This document shows, one piece after another, positions 1-13,281 of a stretch of 64,000 nt of DNA. This DNA is from Ophthalmolycus amberensis (lineage: Eukaryota > Chordata > Actinopteri > Perciformes > Zoarcidae), in assembly GCA_024529925.1 (NCBI GenBank), contig JAFEUB010000729.1, forward strand, positions 138,967 to 202,966, in the 5' to 3' direction. Every line of letters begins with the position of its first letter. The stretch's first letter is position 1. Below the pieces are notes generated by a model. The model did not search any database, was not told the DNA's origin, and saw nothing but the letters and a program-made list of their open reading frames with translations. The position numbers and the translations under genes were made by a program.

Positions 1-73
1 CAGAAAAGGTTGAAAAACAAATCTTTCTTCTTCATCTTCTTCTTCGTTTTTGTTCCTGTGCCCCCCCCTTCAG

Positions 74-292
74 ATGCGAGCGGGCTTCTCTCGCCTCCAG
101 GCTCTGGTCCGCTCCAGGAAGCTGTGTGCGTCGTACAACGTAGCGCGTCAGCGAATCACGGGCCTCCAGGGCCGCTGTCGGGGCTTCTTGGTGCGCCGGG
201 CGTTCAGACACCGACTGTGGGCCGTCATCACCGTCCAGGCCTACACCAGAGGCATGATCGCTCGCCGGCTGTACAAGAGGCTGAAGGGAGAG
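74..292 (+). CDS. myo7a: myo7a exon: last three IQ motifs of the lever arm
   Basis: This 73-codon exon starts after a C-rich tract ending CAG and ends GAG|GTAAAA. Its peptide has three IQ-type repeats of the form xLQxxxRxxxxRxxx, with cores FSRLQALVRSRK, ITGLQGRCRGFLVRRAF and VITVQAYTRGMIARR. IQ motifs bind calmodulin or myosin light chains and stiffen the lever arm between motor and tail. The leading ATG is internal, because human MYO7A also has Met at this position. It is not the gene start. Confidence 0.95.
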
Positions 293-3200
293 GTAAAAGC
301 ACACACATGCACAGTAGTGGATTTGGGTCAAGCATGCAGTTTGTGCAGAAATCCAAGTGAAAGCAAGCGCTATCTGAGTGCGGGGACAGGATTTTAAAAT
401 TTCAAGTGGAATCAATAAGTCGTGCTCTCAGATTGAAAGGACACACTCTTGAATAAAGCTAGGAGAGCTTCAGTGCACGTGTTGTTCCTCTCTCTCCTCT
501 GCTGTGTGCAGAGAGAGGGCACATGGGCCAGCAGGATGTAGCAGGATGTAGCGTGCGTTTCGTCTGCTTTCATTCAAAACCCGGCACCTTCCTGCAGGGT
601 TGTGCCGAGGTGTGAGTGTGTTTATTTGTGCTTGAGACCATGTCCATACTACTCCGTGTCTAGATGGATGCAGAGTTGTCAAATAGAAACGATCTCCGTC
701 CACACGGGAGTTTCAGCATTATTCTCAAGTTGATCTGCATCCACACGGCAGCCTTCGAAGGCGGACAGCACGTGACCATTAACGTACACTGGGCATGCGC
801 GTGATGGTGTAAACAGGAAGCGGATTGCTTGCTTAGTTAAAAAAAATACGACAGAGTAATAAAGTAGTCTTTAATAATGAAAGGTTGTATTTGATACTTA
901 AGATCTTCCTCTAAAATCTTCCTCTATAAACTCAAACAGACACAGTTCGTGGAAAGTTTTATTTTTCAGACGTAGTTACAGCGCTGCGGGTCTGTCTGTC
1001 TCTATATATATATATCTCTCTCTCTCTCTCTCTCTCTCACATCAACTTTACTTTAAAATCAACACTTACACGTAAACGTTTACTCGATTATGGTCCATAA
1101 ATGTGGTCAACACACGTCGATCACTCGCTTCCTCTGTGTTGTTGCCGTGGGGGCTGATGAATGTAACGTTAGCTCCATTGGGGTATTCCTTCATGAGATA
1201 CGGCATCAGGGGATAAGCTGGGTCACCCAGCAGAAAAACAGGGACATCATCTTCGCCCTCTATCAATTCTTTAGGGCATTTGCTCCATCTTTTAGGGCAC
1301 AACATCATGCAACAGGTCCGACTCGCTAGCTTCTAAGCTAATTTTAACATTACCGCCAATGGGGAAATGCTAACCGCGATAAGCATTAGCGAATATAATA
1401 TATCTTCGTAAATCTTTTCATGCTTCATAAAGAAATACTTACAGACTAAGGTCTCTCAAGGCTACCAAACGGCTGATAGCGTCTCTGGACTCGGGAATTG
1501 TCGCTCATCGCTCGAAGAATAGCTCGCCTCCTCCGCCTGTAGGCAGTAGCAGCATTGTAAAATGACGCATTTAACTCCACAATAGCTGCTAGTACAGACA
1601 ACACAGCAAGCAAGGCTTGCCATTCGTTATCCATGTTGAAATGAATCGCTGCTGGTCGCCCGGCTGTTTGTTTTCTTCCGGGTACGGGTCACGTGATAGT
1701 GAGTGTGACGAATCAGGGACGGAGACGTCATGGCTGGTAATAACCAATCCAGTAGCGAGCACGGGTGTGGGCTCATTTTTGCTAACAGACATCCGTATCC
1801 GACGTCTACACTCAACCAAAACCCCGGAGTTTTCAAATACCTCCAACCTCGGCGGAGTTTTCAGGCTCCTCCGTTTAGGGTGCTCCAAAACTCCGGCATA
1901 GTGTGGCTGCTCAGTGTAAACGTAGCAAAGATGGAGTAAAACTGGAGTAGTGTGGACTAGGCCTTAGAAACGAAACCTCTGTGAAACGTAAAATAAAAAA
2001 ACTTGTGATTCTTCTGATTCACTGCTTTGTTCGTGCCAACGCAGCTCCCTCTCCTCATTCACCCTCGAGCTCGCTCGACCTCTCTCTCTCTCCCACCTGA
2101 TGAGCTGATGAGGACGGGGGAACTTTGAATGCTAGCTTTTATTATTATTATTTCACTTAATTGCTTAATTCAATCCCTTAAGTTAATGTTATCCCTGCCC
2201 CTTCAGTTGTCCCCACCACCTCCACACTCTCAGTGCTGTTGACTTGAACACAGTTTAAATCAGATTTTTAACTGCGACGTTAAAGCAGCCCACTGGGGTT
2301 GAGCCCGTGTTGTTTTGGTATCTAGTCGATCTTTTCTGACAGTGGACTCCCCCCCCCCCCCCCAGTACCGCAGGAGGCTGGAGGCGGAGAAGATGCGTCT
2401 GGCTGAAGAGACCAAACTGAGGAATCAGATGTCAGCGAAGCGAGCGAAGGCCGAGGCTGAGCGCAAACACCAGGTGGGAGTTCAACGAAGAAGACATCGA
2501 AGACATTTTCAAAACATCCGTTTATGTATCTTCTTTAAATGGATTAGGATGCATCATTCTAGTTTGGGATATCTTGACATTCTTTGTAGCATACACCCAC
2601 CTGTCTTAATCAGTATGTTTAACAGATGACAACATTTCTGTATTTTAATTTGTCACATGCTTGTGTTTCCTGCTTTGAGCTGTGAATCGTTCCAGCAGAG
2701 GAAACCAAGTGGCCCAACGTGTAAAATAGAGTACAGATGCCTGTTTTGTTTACAGATATTATCCTTATTATCATACTGTGGTTTTACCAGGAGCGTCTGG
2801 CCCATCTGGCCAAAGAGGACGCCGAGCGGGAGAAGAAGGAGAAGGAGGAGGCCCGGAGGAAGAAGGAGATGGTGGAGCAGATGGAGAAGGCCCGTTTGGA
2901 ACCCGTCAACGACTCCGACATGGTGGACAAAATGTTCGGCTTCCTGGGGACGACGACCTCTTTCCCGGGCCAGGAGGGACAGGCTCCTGCCGGCTTTGAG
3001 GTGAGTCAACAAAAGGTTTCCGTTGTTCGTTGGCGCAAATTATATTGTCAGCGCGATTATATACATATATGTATAAAAGAGTTGAAAAGGGAATTTTACA
3101 ATTATTGATATTCTACGGATATTCTAAGTTTATTCTAGGTCCTTTAGAAATAATCCCATTACCTCTTTAAATTATTTAAATACCCCTCAGATTTGTTTTG

Positions 3201-5628
3201 GTCATAAAAATGAATTGTGATGACTCATTTTTTTCCCTTGTGCAGTTTAGAAATTCCCTTTTTCAGTCAGATATTTAAACTTGTTAAATAGATAACAAAT
3301 AATCAATTAACAACAAAAAGTCTTGCAGTTACTTTTGCGTTACAATATTTGGACAGTGTTGGGTTTGAGTACAACAAGTGACAGAGTTGACATTTATTCA
3401 GCCGTATGTATACATAAAAAATAATTCTAGTTTATTTGAAAGTGGGAGAATGTACCCCAAATAGTTGAGGGGAAAATGAAATTGAATTACTAACCGTATT
3501 GCGTTAACAGGTTAATTACATTATTTTGATATTTGTCTGAGAGGTCAGAGAATTTTCTCATCACTTAAGAGAAGACAAACGTCAACGTTTCAGTCTGGAG
3601 AGTCTCACCTGAAGCTCCTGTCTCCTCTGCAGGACCTGGAGCGGACCCATCGGGAGCTGGAGGAGGAGGATCTGGACGAGGCTCTTCCTCTGCCTGAGGA
3701 CGACGAAGAGGAGGATCTATCGGAGTACAAGTTTGCCAAGTACGCCGCCACCTACTTCCAGGGCACCACCACGCACACCTACGCCCGACGGCCTCTCAAA
3801 CAGCCTCTGCTGTTCCACGACGACGAGGGAGACCAGCTGGTAGGTCACCTTTGACCCCTGACCCCACGGCAGACTAACCAGTTTCATACAGCTGTGCAGA
3901 TATTTGCTGTCTGTCTGAAATAGGCTTGTGTCTGGCTGACAAGTCATTTTTTTAAACCTGTCCCCAGCTCTGAAATTGCAGCCAAACAAACAAACAAAAC
4001 ATTAAAATTAACCATTTTTTCAGCTTTGTGATGATGCTTTTCTTTCAGTTGATCCGAAAGGCTTTTTAAATAGTTTATTTTGCTGAAGAATTAGGAGAAT
4101 TTCCTCAACTCGAGATACGATTTCATCTGGCAAACTTGAATGAATAAAAATGTATCCTCCGTGTCCCGGGCCCAGGCTGCTCTGGCGGTGTGGATCACAG
4201 TGCTGAGGTTCATGGGAGATCTGCCGGAGCCTAAGTACCACACGGCCATCAGCGACGGGAGCGAGAAGATCCCCGTCATGACCAAAATCTACGAGACGCT
4301 GGGGAAGAAGACGTACAAGAGAGAGCTGCAGGCGCTGCAGGGGGAGGGCGAGGTAAGGGGGAGGGGAGGTGGGAGGGGAGGGGATTTATACAGTTCAAGT
4401 TTAAAACCGGAGCTGCTCTGTGATGTGCTGCTGGTAGCTCATCAGCCATGTTTCCTACCTCCCTAAGTAGAGGGACATGTGATGTACAGCCACAGTATGC
4501 TTTCATCTGGTCCATGTTTAAAATCGTATATATGCTTTTAAATAACTTAAAACTTTACATTAGTCAGTTCATTGTTTTTTTCTCTTACATACTCCGCACG
4601 CTAACACTTTGAATGTGAGCTGTGATATTGATTTTGGAGACTAAACATTTAATCCACTAGATTCATCCAACTTGAAAAGGTTCATTTTCACCAGAGCTTC
4701 CACATAGTTTCACAGAGATCGACAGGTTGTGGCCGTGATGCATCAAGAAACGGAGCGATGTGTGAAGAAGACTGCTAGCTGATCTCAGGGAGTTCCAAAA
4801 CATTTTAAAAATGTTCTTTGTAATTATTTTATGATTATTTGTTCTGACTCAAGAACACACACAAAGGGCTTCATGTCAGAACTGGTCCAAACAGATGAAG
4901 GACTCACCAGTTCGCTTTAGGAAGGCGTCTCTTTGTAGCGTTGTACTTCACATCAAACCGTTCCCTCTTTATTTCTTCACTCGCTCAAACTAACTTTTTC
5001 TCTTCATTTGATGCTTCAGGATGTAAAAGAAAAGCCATCCATGAGAAAACAAACAGGAGAAACATCCCGCCAAAACAAAACAACCTGCAAGAAAGTCGTT
5101 CCGGAGAACGGCAGATCTTTAAATTAATTTTAATTCAATCCTCTTGTCTAGTTGCTTGTCAAATGAGTCAAGTCAAATAAAAGCCAAGTTTTTCTCACTG
5201 CAAACATCCGGATCATTGACTGTATCTCTGTTGGGGTTCTGGACTCCAGACGGAGAGTCCCATTGTTACGTATCATGTGAGCATCTCTGGTCAGTGGTCT
5301 TGTTCTGCCCTCAGACGCCTCACACTGACAGCCACAAGAAGAACAGCGTCCGGCACAAACTGGTGTCCCTCACCCTGAAGAAGAAATCCAAGATCACCGA
5401 GGAGGTGAGAGACAGAGATTATGAAAACTACCTTTCTGGTGGATTCATCTCTCGGCGGCATGTTGCAGAAGTAGAAAAGTCACAGTCCGATGCGTTTCAG
5501 GTCACCAAGCGCCTCAACGATGGCGAGCACAGTCTCCACGGCAACAGCATGCTGGAGGACCGGCCAACATCCAACCTGGAGAAACTTCACTTCATCATCG
5601 GCAACGGGATCCTGAGACCAGGACTGAG

Positions 5629-5692
<64 letters not shown>

Positions 5693-6062
5693 ACGTCATC
5701 ATGAGGCTGTGGTTTTCATAGAATAACATGGATATCACTGGCATGAAGTCATTACATGCATCAATACATCAGAGAATGTTGTGTAGCCTGAATATAATGT
5801 GTGCATCTATGAAACCCACAAGATAATATCTTTGCTGTCATTGTCAAACAAAAAGAGTCTCCTACATTATAGCAGCAGCAAAGAAGAACAGACAATTCAC
5901 ATTTCTATGCATTTGAAAGCCTCTTAATCAGACATTTAAACTTTCTCTTAAACTTAAGAGAGAGCTCAGGAGACATGTTGTGGCTTTATAATCACTTTCC
6001 ATCTTCTATGTCTGAACTTGTCAGTTTGTCATTGGATTATACTCAGCCAAATCAGCCAGGAA

Positions 6063-6104
<42 letters not shown>

Positions 6105-6905
6105 GGGACGAGATCTACTGTCAGATCAGCAAGCAGCTGAGTCAGAACCCATCCAAGAGTTCTCACGCTCGTGGCTGGATCCTCATCTCTCTGTGTGTCG
6201 GCTGCTTCGCCCCTTCAGACAAGTTTGTCAAGGTCAGGATATTCCAAAGTTATGGATTTTTATTATCTATTCAATTGAAATATTTTGGAGGAAGACGTCT
6301 TAAAGTTCACATATTTCCACAGTTTGTTTTCTGAATGGATCCTCATTGAGGGAGCCTCATAAGAGGCTTTTGTCTTTCTGTGAGAAAGCTAATACCTTTA
6401 AATTTGCGTACAACCCGATCGATTATCTGTCAATTATTATTACTTATTATTTTTCTAATATTGCCCTCTGGATGCTACCTCAGGGATTTACTCGCTTGTT
6501 GTTCTGCATTTCTACCTACAGTACCTGAGGAACTTCATCAACAGCGGGCCGCCGGGTTACGCTCCGTACTGTGAGGAGAGACTGAGACGAACGTTTGTCA
6601 ACGGGACGAGGACACAGCCTCCCTCCTGGCTGGAGCTGCAGGTACACACACACACACACACACACAGATGGGATCGGTGTCAGAAAAAATATCATGGGAA
6701 TGTTTTTCATGGGAATGTTTTTTCAATTTGATTGAATGTTCCTTTGTTTAAAAGGCTTTTTTCTCTGAATGCGTCAGTGTTATAAATCATCACAGTGTTC
6801 TTGGATATCCACACCCTTCAATGTTAAATAATTCTAATCCTGTTTATATTTTGAAGATATATACAGTTTACAGCTTTACAATCAATGGTAATAAACTTGA
6901 AATCT

Positions 6906-6938
<33 letters not shown>

Positions 6939-9900
6939 CTTAAACACAATTTGGCTTTATGGTTTTTAACAATGGGACTAAACCCATGCTATAGTGTAAG
7001 TACAGAAAATCAAAAAGACTGTTTCGTAATGTGTTTCCTTTGACATGAAGTATAGTATAAAGTAAAAGAATAAGAGGTACATGGCAGTGTAAGAAATAAA
7101 GAATTATTTCATTTAAAGCAGTGGAAAATGAGAAAGTAGGGGGAAAATTGCAAAAACTGTAGTCAAAGAGCAATGTGCATGACAGTCTGAGCAATAAATA
7201 AACACAATATTGTGGGAGACAGAGGGAAATGTGGTAAAAAACAAAAGAAGATGACTTAGACCGGCACAAAGGGACTGTTAATGTGACGGCGTGAGCAGAA
7301 CGCAGTGCTCTGTTGGTAGCAGAGTCTCAGGAGGTCACTGAGTCGACAGCGAGGATGTGAAGTGATTTCAAAGCAACAGGTTTTTCATTTGGAAACAACT
7401 CAGCTTAAGTTCTGCGATCTCTCTCCAGGCCACCAAGTCGAAGAAGCCCATCATGCTGCCGGTGACATTCATGGACGGTACCACCAAAACACTGCTGACG
7501 GACTCCGCCACCACGGCCAAGGAGCTCTGCAACGCCCTGTCCGACAAGATCAACCTGCAGGACCGCTTCGGCTTCTCGCTCTACATCGCACTGTTTGACA
7601 AGGTGGGCACACACACACACACACACACACACACGCATACACATACATGTGAGGACCATCATTGGCACTGAGGAGCCCTTAACCCTTAAAGCCCCCAACA
7701 GTCATCTGCTGGGAGTGGAAAGTTTCTCTTTGCTTACCTTAAATCTGAGTTGAGCAGCTGGACGTACCAGATGTTTTGTGACATCACAACTAGTTTGCAG
7801 TCAATCCAGGTTAAATATGCACTTTACTCCAGTGTGACATGATGTTGAAACCTCGAGCACACATTCGCCAGATTGGCTTCGCAGTGAAGCAGGAGACATC
7901 GAAGTTCAATGCTTTTTGATGAAAAATATTTACATTTTCATAAACTGTGGAAGAAGATTGAGAATTTTAATGGAACTTTAACTTCCTGAGACCCAAGCTT
8001 TTGTTTGATATGCATTTTTAATTTCGCTTAGCTATTTGATTAGTAGGACCTAATACGTTTCAAGCTTTTTCTTCCCTCATCCTCTGTGAAATGACTGAGG
8101 AATACACTGCTCCATCACTAGGTCATTGTGTTTTGAAGATCTCATCAGAAAGCAGTGAACTTGCCCTTTAAATCTCAGCAGTAGATGCAGAATATGCATG
8201 ATTGTGCTTTTAAAATGATATTTCCAGGCTGTAGTGTGCAAATGAGAACTCAAGGATTCAAGGATTCAAGCATCATTTACTGTCATTCCCCTAAACTCAG
8301 TGTTACACAACAAAATGCAGCTGTGACGTAGTCCATTTATGCCACACAACAAAAACATGAGAAAACAAAAACAACAGAGCATTCCTGTAGTGCAGTTTCT
8401 GCCATACGTGCTCCAGTAATAAAAACAAAAAGACAACAAATTAAGACAAAAATGTAGCAAAGTTAATAATAGCTACCGGCCTCCGTTGCCATTAGCGCTA
8501 GTCCCCTGATTTATACATCACACAAAGCATTTCATATTACACGTGACTGCAGTGAAGCTTAAAACAATCGATATAACATCATTTTTATATATTTATTTTG
8601 TTAAGAAGTTATAAATATAACTTAAAAAATATATATTATCCAAACAAATCTCTAAAAAACCTTCAAAAGTGGTAACAGTATCTATTGTAGTAGCGCTTGG
8701 AGTATCTCATTTATTTTGAGTTGCACTGGGTTTAATGGAAGTCTTTGTGGAAAGACTGCTAAATTATTATTCAAAGCCAAGTATTCTTTATGTGTCTCAA
8801 TGTGCTCACCTTCCCAAAATGTATTCACTTTCAAATTGTAAAACTGAAACTGGTCCTTTACAATTACAGTATATTAATGATTCTTATACATTTCGATAAT
8901 GATGGTAATGAATGAATATAGATTACAAGTTCAGAGATTATTATGTTAAAAATACTATTCGATTTTGTACTGGTGAAACTAAATCACATTCGAAAATAAT
9001 AATAATCATCAAAATGATTGTGTGTAGTAGCAGGAATGAATGATTTTGCTCCTGCAGGTCTCGTCTTTGGGCAGTGGGAACGACCACGTGATGGACGCCG
9101 TGTCGCAGTGCGAGCAGTACGCCAAGGAGCAGGGAGCCCAGGAGAGGAACGCCCCCTGGAGGCTGTTCTTCAGGAAGGAGATCTTCACGCCCTGGCACTC
9201 CCCCACCGAGGACCAGGTCGCCACCAACCTCATCTACCAACAAACCATCAGGGGCGTCAAGTTCGGAGAGTACCGCTGCGACAGGGTGCGTTTTTTATGT
9301 CTCCTTATTTACTTTAAAGAATTGACATTTTGTGGATATAAAATAAATTTGCTTTCTTGCTGAGAGTTTGATTAAGAGACTCATACCACTGTCATGCCTG
9401 CATGCCAAGTATGAAGCTGGAGCATAGAGAATAAGAAGTGAACGAGTTTGGCGATTTCGCCGTCACCATCTTAAACTACGACCGTTCTCATGTCGGCTTT
9501 TTTTTCGCAAACAATGAACAGAAGTGACCATATTTAGAATGCAGAGGAGTGACGTAGATACTAGGGGTGGGAATCACCAGAGGTCCCGCGATACGATAAT
9601 TATCATTATCGCGATACGATATTATCACGATATTCTGAGTATTGCGATAACATAGGCCTATATTGCGATTTATTACTTTTTTCAACTTCAAATGATGTCC
9701 CCAAAGGAAAACTGTCAACATGTTTTATCTAATAAGATAAAGTTTTCAGTCTGTTCATCTCACTTCAATCATTTTTATTGCAGCAGAATAGGATTGTCAA
9801 GCAGACAGACTGACCAACAATGTCATAAATGTTGCATGAACCTGACAAACTGAACTGTTTGTATTACTACATAGTCCAACTTAACTGAATGCAAACGTGT

Positions 9901-12900
9901 GGACTCAGCATATGAACTATAACTTATATAAGTAGGATATAAGAGTTATGTAACTCAGTATAACTTGCGATGCGTGGACGTCGAGGGCAGAGAGACAGTT
10001 ATGCGCTGCACTCTCCCCATGAGCCTGGCTACTGTTGGCAGATTTAACCCCGTTGTGAGGCCAGATGTCTCTTTGTTTTGACCAACTTCCTACCAATCAC
10101 GCTGACCCGGGACCTTTCCTGACCTCACCAGAAAACAACTCGGCACCATCTAGTGGACTGAAAAAGTAATTGATTTGATTTTTCTAGTAATCTTTTTTTA
10201 TTTTTTATTTTTTTTTAAAATAATTTATGTAATAAAAGATCGATACTTGCCGTCCGTGTATCGATAGAATATCGCCACGCAAAATATCGCGATACTATGC
10301 TGTATCGATTTTTTCCCCCACCCCTAGTAGATACGTCTCTGGTAGCGGCAGCAACCTGTCAATCACAATGTTGCCCCGCCCTAAAGCATTCTCTGCTTTA
10401 TGGTCTATTTCACTCTAAATGGACCATAATGTACTAAATGAACATCATGCTGTATTGAAGAAGACTTGAAGCTGGAGATTGAGACCATCAACTCATGTTT
10501 ACAATGTTTACTGAGCGAATAAATCAAGAGAGAAGTAGTCATTTTCTCATAGACTTCTATACAACCAGAGGAGTCGCCCCCTGCTGGTCAGTAGAGATAA
10601 TGCAAGTTTTAAGAGCTGGAGCTAGCAGCCAGTTAGCTTAGTTTAGCACAAAGACTAGAAACGGGGAATAAGCTAGCTGGGCTCTGTCCGTAGTGCACAG
10701 GTATGAGAGTGGTCGTCTAACTCAAAACAAATATGATTATTTCCCAAAATGTTGAAATATTCCTTTAAATAGTTTGTGAGAACTTAAGCTAGGGAGTAGT
10801 AGAAGTCCCTTTGCAAACATATATTTAAGTGAGTCGTTTACTTCATCTCTTTGGACTATAATTCTTTTTTATTATCATTTATGATAACAGATGCTAAAAA
10901 AGTCACCTTGGATATATCATAAAACAACATATCTCATAGAACAAATATACACAACTTATATATACAACACAATATATATCAGCAAAAGTACTGTCATTCT
11001 ACAGTGAATTGTGGTTTTTCGGTACGAATAATAGTAAAAACAAGTAAGAAGACTGATCAGAGAACTGATCAAGACAAAACAAAGTTCATATTCATGTGTT
11101 TCTCAGTTGCCTCACATCTAAAAATAATCCTCCAAACAAACCTACCGGTATCTGTCTCTGTGTCCCCAGGAGGACCTGGCAGAACTGGCCTCTCAGCAGT
11201 ATTACGTCGACTACGGTTCGGAGATCCTTCTGGAGCGCCTGCTGAGCCTCATCCCCTCCTACATCCCCGATAGAGAGATCAGCAGCTCCAGGACGGTGGA
11301 GAAATGGGCTCATTTCATCATGGCTGCACACAAAAAGGTGCTCGTCACCGGGACAAAGTCTGTCAACGTCCTCCCGGCGAATTAAAGGAGAAGGGAACCT
11401 GCAGGTTTCAGCCAGGCCTCGAGGGATGCCAGTCCACCTCTATGATTTAGACTCAAATTATTAAATGGATTGACATGAAATGTTCAGACTTTCATAGTCC
11501 TCAGAGGAAGAATCCTTTTTCCTTTTGTGATCCCTTATCATGTCCTTGAGCACCACCAGCTGCTTGACATTTGGGTTTTCAGTAAAATGTTGACTTTTTT
11601 AAGCATGCGAACACACTAAACTAAGATGGTGAACATGGTAAACATTCTACCTGCTCAACTACACAGAAGAGATAGCAGTTTGGCTGTATTTGAAAGGAAA
11701 TACATTTGTGTTCATGGATACTTGAGAATATGTTTAAAAATATATTAATTCGCACTTTTGCACATAGGAAGTTGCCTGGTGATTAATTATGTAGATTAAT
11801 TAGATTAATGATTTTTGTATATTTTTCCTACAAACATTCTCAAGTACATATCTTTCTTTGCATAATGCAAACATTTGACATTCAGATGATCTAACTGGTT
11901 GAGCTTCAGTCAAATCCAAGTATTTTAATATTCTTGTGAACAGTTTTTTATGGGCTTTAAGTCTGCAGGGGATGTTCTGCTTGGTTTGTTTGCGTTCATA
12001 TTGGAGGGCAATAATTAGAAAAAAGAAAACCATTTACTGTGTGTAACACCATCCGCCCCCAAAACACCTCAAAGTTATTCATGTCTCATTTCACACGTGA
12101 ACATATTAAAACATCTGTCTCTCTCTCTCGGGCTGCTCAGGGAATCTATGCCCAGAAGAGATTTGACCCTCAGAAGGTGAAGGAGGAGGTGGTGGACTTC
12201 GCTCGACACAAGTGGCCTCTGCTTTTCTCTCGTTTCTACGAAGTCTTCAAGTTCTCGGGTGAGAATCTACGACCTCTTTTAGTTGATTGATTTAGTTTCA
12301 GTTGAGTCCGCCAACCTTGGTTACGTGAAGGCAAGAAAAACAAAGAAATGAAGAGAAAAAGATCCTGCAGATGAGGAAAACTACCTGTGGAAATATGGAT
12401 AAGCTAGAACTGCAGCATGAAGTCCAAATCTAATAAAATATTAACAATAAAGTTAATAAAATGACAATTGTATTACAATACAGTCCCTTCTAGGAGCCTT
12501 CCTGAGAAATGAGTTAAATATTGACGGTTATTAAAAACTATGGGACCCATATAATGCAGAATATGTGAACATAATGTCACGGATATTGTCCTGTTGTATC
12601 CTTCAGGTGTGAAACCTTCATCCTCTCCTCTCTGCATCTCTCAGGTCCCAGTCTGCCGAAAAACGACCTGATCGTGGCCGTCAACTGGACCGGGGTTTAT
12701 TTTGTAGACGAGCAGGAGCAGGTCCTCCTGGAGCTCTCCTTCCCAGAAATCACTGCAGTTTCCAGCAGCAGGTGAGGCATGCTGGGAGCTGTAGTCACTC
12801 AACGGTCCTTTCCTTCCATCTTCATCCACTTCCTTTTATCTCTTCCAAGTTGAAGCTATACCAGTACAAGTCCATTTACTGTTTTCAAACTGGCTCCGGT

Positions 12901-13244
12901 TTCTCTCTTCCAACAACAACAGTTGTAATTTCACTTTTTAATTCCCTATGAGGACATTGTTTTTCTTTGAAGTGTCTAAATAAATCAGTTTATTTTGTCG
13001 TTTGATTCGGAGGACTTGTTTTGCTTCCAGGGGAGGAAAGTTACAGAGTCAGAGCTTCACTTTGGCAACCATCAAAGGAGACGAGTACACCTTCACCTCC
13101 AACAACGCGGAGGACATCCGGGACCTGGTGGTGAGCTTCCTGGAAGGCCTGAGGAACAGGTCGAAGTTTGTGGTCGCGCTGCAGGACAACCCCAACCCCA
13201 GTAAGTCCTGAACGGTGAAGGATATACGTATATATACAAACATA

Positions 13245-13281
<37 letters not shown>

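Noticed and set aside
1589..1939. Overlapping ORFs on both strands around 1600-1940
   Set aside because: They fall in the Harbinger terminal region and are not conserved coding sequence. Only the GDPAYP segment at 1066-1308 is transposase-like.
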